NCBI GenBank assembly: GCA_027943245.1
Contig: JANDJZ010000925.1
Coordinates: 1 to 18,874, forward strand
DNA from: Acanthamoeba sp. SK_2022b
Lineage: Eukaryota; Discosea; Longamoebia; Acanthamoebidae
Direction of reading: 5' to 3'
DNA: 18,874 nucleotides
Below, piece after piece: positions 15,614 to 18,874 of this stretch (position 1 is the stretch's first letter; every line of letters begins with the position of its first letter). The notes under the pieces were generated by a model. The model had not been told where the DNA came from, made no database searches, and saw only the letters and a list, made by a program, of their open reading frames with translations. The translations under genes were made by a program, and so were the position numbers.

Positions 15614-17829
15614 TTAGTGCGACTTGCTCTTCTTCTTCTTGTCCTTCTTGTCCTTCTTCTCCTTCTTGCTCTTCTTCTTCGGCTCCTCCTCCGTTTTGGA
15701 CTTCTTGGACTTCTTCTTCTTCTTGGGCGTTTCGCTCTTGTTCTCCTCCTCCTCGTCGTCGTCCTTCTTCCTCTTCCTCTTCTTGTCGGCGGCCTCCGTG
15801 ACCACGTCCATGCCATCCTCCCGCTGCTTCTGGTCTGCAATGATGGGGAGAGAGAGAGAGACCGGCGGTCAGCCACCTCGTCTGGGGGGAAAGGGGAGAG
15901 GGGTAGTTACCAGCCTCGGTCTGGGCCTCGGCGAGGGCCTCCTTCATGACGTCGACGTTCTTGCGGGGCAGGGCGCCGGTGTCGTAGAACTTGAGCCTCT
16001 CCTCGACCTGGGCGTTGAGCTTCTGGCCAAACTTGGTGGTGGGCGCGTCGGAGAAGGCGTCGATGCGGGAGGCGATGGAGCACTTGTTGGCGAGGTAGCG
16101 GGAGATGCGGCCCTTGTTCTTGGCGGCGGCGCGCCCGATGAAGGACGAGTGGAAGATGAGGCCGTACTTGGGCGTGTTGCCGCGGGTCTTGAGGGCGCGG
16201 AAGAGGGCCTTCTCGGCGCCGAGGATCTGCACGGTGGAGGCCGGGTACTTGGCCAGGTTGGTCAAGCTGCCGGCGTGCGAGATGAGGCGGGCGCCCACGT
16301 GCTCGCCCACGAGCTCGCTGAGGTTGGGCGCGATGATGTGCATCTTCTTGCTCAGGTACTCCTGCAGCTGCTGCTGGTAGGTGCTCAGGTGGATGACGCG
16401 GTCGGCGAACTTCTCGATGTTGAGCATGTCGAGATCGGAGATGTCCGTGCCCATCGAGGCCTTGGCGGCGTCGATGATCTCCTTGGCCTTGCCCTCATCC
16501 TGGGTGATGTCCACCAGCCCCGGGAGCTTGCTCTCGTCGGCCTCGGCCTTGTTCTTCAGGAACTTGACCACGCGCGCGAACTGGAAGTTGTCCGGCACCA
16601 CCTTGACCAGCTCCGGGAAATGCCACGAGTACCACTCCCTGCGCCCACCGCCAGCCTGTCAGTGCCTCTCCCCTCCACCCTTTGCGTAAAAAATGCCACC
16701 ACTACAAAATATAAATAATAAAATAATAATATAATAGTAGTAGTAGTAATAATCATAATAGTAATAATAGTAGTAGTAATAATATAACAACGAGCACACC
16801 CCAACAACAACAACAACAACGTAGAGGAGGGGTCTCGCGCGTACTTGACTCGCATCGAGAAGGTGTTGAGGTCCTTGTTGAGGGTGTCGAGGAGGTTGAT
16901 GGTCTGAATGATCATGTTGTCGGCGCGGTTGACGTTGAACTTGACCTTGCTGCGAGAGTAGGAGTGACCCAGACCCAGCTGAGCCTTCTCGTAGTCGCCC
17001 TCCTTGAACTCCTTGATGAACTTGGAGAAGTGGAGGCGGATGCCCCTCGTGAGCTCCGTCACGGTCTTGCTCTTCACGCAGGCCACGTGGTCGAGCGAGT
17101 CGTTGATGGCGCCACCCAGCTTCTCGTCCGTCACGCCCAGCTCGACCTTGCTCTTCTTCTTGCCCCCGGGCAGGTTGAGCTCCAGGAAGTTCTTCAGCAC
17201 GTCGTGCACCAGCCCTGCCAATGTGCACCGCGCAGCCTACATCAGCACAAGCAGCCCCCACGCCCCCCTGCTCGCCGTTTGCAAGCCCCAAATAATAATA
17301 ATAATAACAATAACAACAAAAAATAGGCCAAAAAACGATGAAAAATAAGCAGTCACAAAAGAAGGGGCAAAAATCGCACCTTCGGAGATGGCATTGACGT
17401 TCTCCAAGGCACTCTCGGCCGAGACGAAGGGCGCGAAAGACTTGAACTTCACGAGCCTGGCGAAGCGGCCAAAGTCCTGAATGGACCTCTGCAGCTCCGG
17501 CGACTCGTCGGCGATTTCCTCCGATTCGATGCGCTCAAAGAGGGCGTAGCCCGAGGCGGACTCGTACAAGATATAGAGCACCTGCCCCCATCACCAATGG
17601 CGCATTAGCCCATCATATGTGCAAGCAATAATCCCCCCCCCCACGGAGTTGAAAAAAGGGTGATTGGAAATGCAATTAACAAATTCAGAATGTGTAATGC
17701 AGTGCGCACTGAACTACAGTGAAGGAAAGAATAATTGGCAAAATAAATGCAGGCATACAACGCAACAAAGCCATTTCGGAACGGAAAGAAGAGGTGGCCT
17801 GCTGCAGCGACAAGGAGATGCGTTACCAT
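15614..17829 (-). CDS. NOP56: NOP56, box C/D snoRNP core protein, 507 aa
   Basis: There are five coding exons: 17829-17827 (ATG only), 17581-17380, 17214-16845, 16638-15911 and 15834-15614 (1524 bases). NOP56 pairs with NOP58 to scaffold fibrillarin and 15.5K on C/D snoRNAs guiding rRNA 2'-O-methylation in the nucleolus. The NOP5NT domain begins [21 protein letters not shown] follows with [20 protein letters not shown] and INTFSMRV-like [19 protein letters not shown]. The Nop domain holds [39 protein letters not shown] and [19 protein letters not shown]. The last exon is a Lys/Glu tail (KKE/D type). Wording ([20 protein letters not shown]) fits NOP56 rather than NOP58. The intron directly after ATG uses donor GTAACG and gives MVLYILY, matching MVLLHVL in human. 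Confidence 0.95.
16690..16820. repeat. AT-rich TAA/TAG triplets and (CAA)n in NOP56 intron 3
   Basis: Degenerate AATAATAGTAG triplets (about 16705-16790) and six CAA units (about 16803-16820) fill the 206-base intron between exons 3 and 4. Composition is in sharp contrast to the flanking GC-rich exons. A related AAT/AAC run lies at about 17291-17320 in intron 2. Confidence 0.88.
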
Positions 17830-18038
17830 TGTGGAATTGATCAGAAACCGGGAGAGGGGAGCTCAAGTGTCTCGATCAAGGAGCGGAGAAGGAGAAAGAG
17901 GCACTCTGCAGTTTCTGCGCCCTCGCAACCTCCGGGCCAGCCCAAGCTGCAGGAAAAGACGGAGAACGACCCCCCCCCCCGACCGCCCCCTTAAGCGGTA
18001 ATAATTGTTTTATTTTTGTGCGGCCGCAACAGCGCTAG
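17830..18038. promoter_or_regulatory. NOP56 upstream region
   Basis: These 209 bases separate the NOP56 ATG from the stop codon of the next minus-strand gene. They must hold the NOP56 promoter and 5' UTR plus the upstream gene's 3' UTR. TGATCAATTCCACA immediately precedes the ATG on the minus strand. A C/G homopolymer lies at about 17969-17978. No TATA box is obvious. Confidence 0.45.
18009..18014 (-). terminator. Poly(A) signal AATAAA of the right-edge gene
   Basis: TTTATT on the plus strand reads AATAAA on the minus strand, 25 bases after the stop codon at 18039, within an AT-rich patch. Spacing resembles that of CDC27. Confidence 0.65.
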
Positions 18039-18874
18039 TTAGTTGTGTGGCTTGTTTCCCTTCCCGTTGGGCCCACGCTGCTTGCTGTTCCGCTTCTTGC
18101 CGCCTCCTCGCCCTCTTCGGCCGCGCTTTGCTCCCTCCGCCACACCACCCGATGCGGCAGGGCTGTTGGCGGGACCGCTCTTGGCTGTCTCCAATTCTAC
18201 CACCTCCTCCTTCTCCTCCTCCTTGGCTCCTTCCGCGACGAGCTGCAGCGTATCCTCCTCCTGCTGCTGCTGATCTTCGCAGGAGGGGCCACCGGCAGAC
18301 GAGACGTCCACCTCCGAATCGGGCTGCGGCGGAGCCACCACGACGGCCGCCTCCTCTTCGGTGGTCTGTTGCCCGTGGGTCCCTGCCTGTGCGTGCTGCT
18401 GCTGCTGCTCGCCGCAGTCCTCGGCCTTGGCCTGCGAGGGAATCGCTTCATCGGCGTCCTCCTCGCTGGCCGTCGTCCTCTCCGCGATGTCGGCGTCTGC
18501 CACAACGTTGGTCGTCCCTTCATGGTCCTCGTCCGCTTCTTCTGGCGCCTGCTCCGTCACTTCAACAAGAGTCGTCGCCTCCCCTCTTGGAGCGACGTCG
18601 GCCTCGTTGTGTGCGCAGGAACGCTCCTCCATCGAACGCTCCTCCTCCATCGCCTGGTCGCTATTGGCGGCGGCGCCGTCTGCACGGTCGGCCGTAGGCT
18701 GTGCCTGGGAGGGCGGCTGTATAGGCTCTTCCTGCTCGTGGTCCTCCTCTTGCTCCTCCTCCTGTTTGTCGTCATGTGCGGGACTCCCCTGTTCTCCGTT
18801 GTCCTGGGCACACTCGTCGACGTGGTCGAGGGCCTCCACCTCCCGCGGAGAAGGGTCTGCAGGGCGCGTTTCCG
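18039..18874 (-). CDS. C-terminal part of a low-complexity acidic protein with basic Gly-rich tail
   Basis: A single open frame runs from the right edge to TAA at 18039, giving at least 277 residues. No ATG lies in the frame within the window; the first in-frame codon that could pass as a start is GTG at 18839, so the 5' end is off-window. The protein is rich in Glu, Gln, Ala and Asp (KQEEEQEEDHEQEE; QQQQHAQ; EEEKEEVVELE). It ends in a strongly basic RGRRGRGGGKKRN segment of the kind that binds RNA or acts as a nuclear/nucleolar signal. I recognise no folded domain and assign no family. The acidic body plus RGG-like tail suggests a disordered nuclear or RNA-associated protein, which is inference. 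High G/C third positions support coding. Confidence 0.7.
   Translation of the reverse strand, partial: ETRPADPSPREVEALDHVDECAQDNGEQGSPAHDDKQEEEQEEDHEQEEPIQPPSQAQPTADRADGAAANSDQAMEEERSMEERSCAHNEADVAPRGEATTLVEVTEQAPEEADEDHEGTTNVVADADIAERTTASEEDADEAIPSQAKAEDCGEQQQQHAQAGTHGQQTTEEEAAVVVAPPQPDSEVDVSSAGGPSCEDQQQQEEDTLQLVAEGAKEEEKEEVVELETAKSGPANSPAASGGVAEGAKRGRRGRGGGKKRNSKQRGPNGKGNKPHN

Noticed and set aside
15624..16718. A 364-codon plus-strand open frame opposite NOP56.
   Set aside because: It is the antisense shadow of GC-rich NOP56 exons. The minus-strand reading has unmistakable NOP56 motifs.
15835..17826. Possible box C/D snoRNAs inside NOP56 introns, as in mammals.
   Set aside because: TGATG-like and CTGA motifs occur (for example CTGATG in intron 2 and CTGACA in intron 3), but not in C-then-D order with suitable spacing and terminal stems.
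1..18874. tRNA or rRNA genes, CRISPR arrays, transposons or bacterial operons.
   Set aside because: By eye I found no tRNA A/B box pair, no spaced direct-repeat array, and no transposase or reverse-transcriptase motif on either strand.

Overview
The window is eukaryotic nuclear DNA, most likely from a free-living amoeba close to Acanthamoeba. That organism guess is an inference. It rests on GC-rich coding sequence with strong G/C at third codon positions, many short introns (about 35 to 250 bases), very high gene density, and intronic CA/GT/CT microsatellites. I saw no bacterial, viral or mobile-element genes. Exon models were built by hand: exons were joined at GT-AG sites, reading phase was kept across every junction, and the products were compared from memory with known families. 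Almost every model closes in phase from start to stop.

Layout, left to right: (1) the 5' end of a minus-strand gene leaving the left edge (initiator at 167); (2) a profilin-fold protein, plus, 356-1185; (3) TRM13, the tRNA 2'-O-methyltransferase, minus, 1399-3627; (4) a JmjC (cupin_8) oxygenase resembling TYW5/FIH, plus, 3733-5336; (5) a probable augmin subunit 2 (HAUS2-like), minus, 5583-6434; (6) CDC27/APC3, the TPR subunit of the anaphase-promoting complex, plus, 6547-9886; (7) a small single-pass membrane protein, minus, 10071-10322; (8) an SH3-RasGEF_N-RasGEF exchange factor, minus, 10492-14305; (9) Sec61 beta, minus, 14788-15288 plus an unresolved first exon; (10) NOP56, minus, 15614-17829; (11) the 3' part of a low-complexity acidic protein with a basic Gly-rich tail, minus, 18039 to the right edge.

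The left half alternates head-to-head and tail-to-tail pairs with very short shared promoters (105-190 bases). The right half is a minus-strand tandem series. Two pairs look functionally coherent. TRM13 and the TYW5-like oxygenase may both act on tRNA. The augmin-like gene and CDC27 both act in mitosis, and they share a promoter with two TTTTGGCGCCA boxes, one a perfect E2F-type palindrome. No gene depends on another as in an operon.

I found no clearly novel multi-gene system. The most interesting points are the E2F-type mitotic promoter, the tRNA-modification pair, a 5' splice-site consensus of GTRCG type (C at +4), a likely GC-AG intron, and a NOP56 gene interrupted directly after its initiator ATG.
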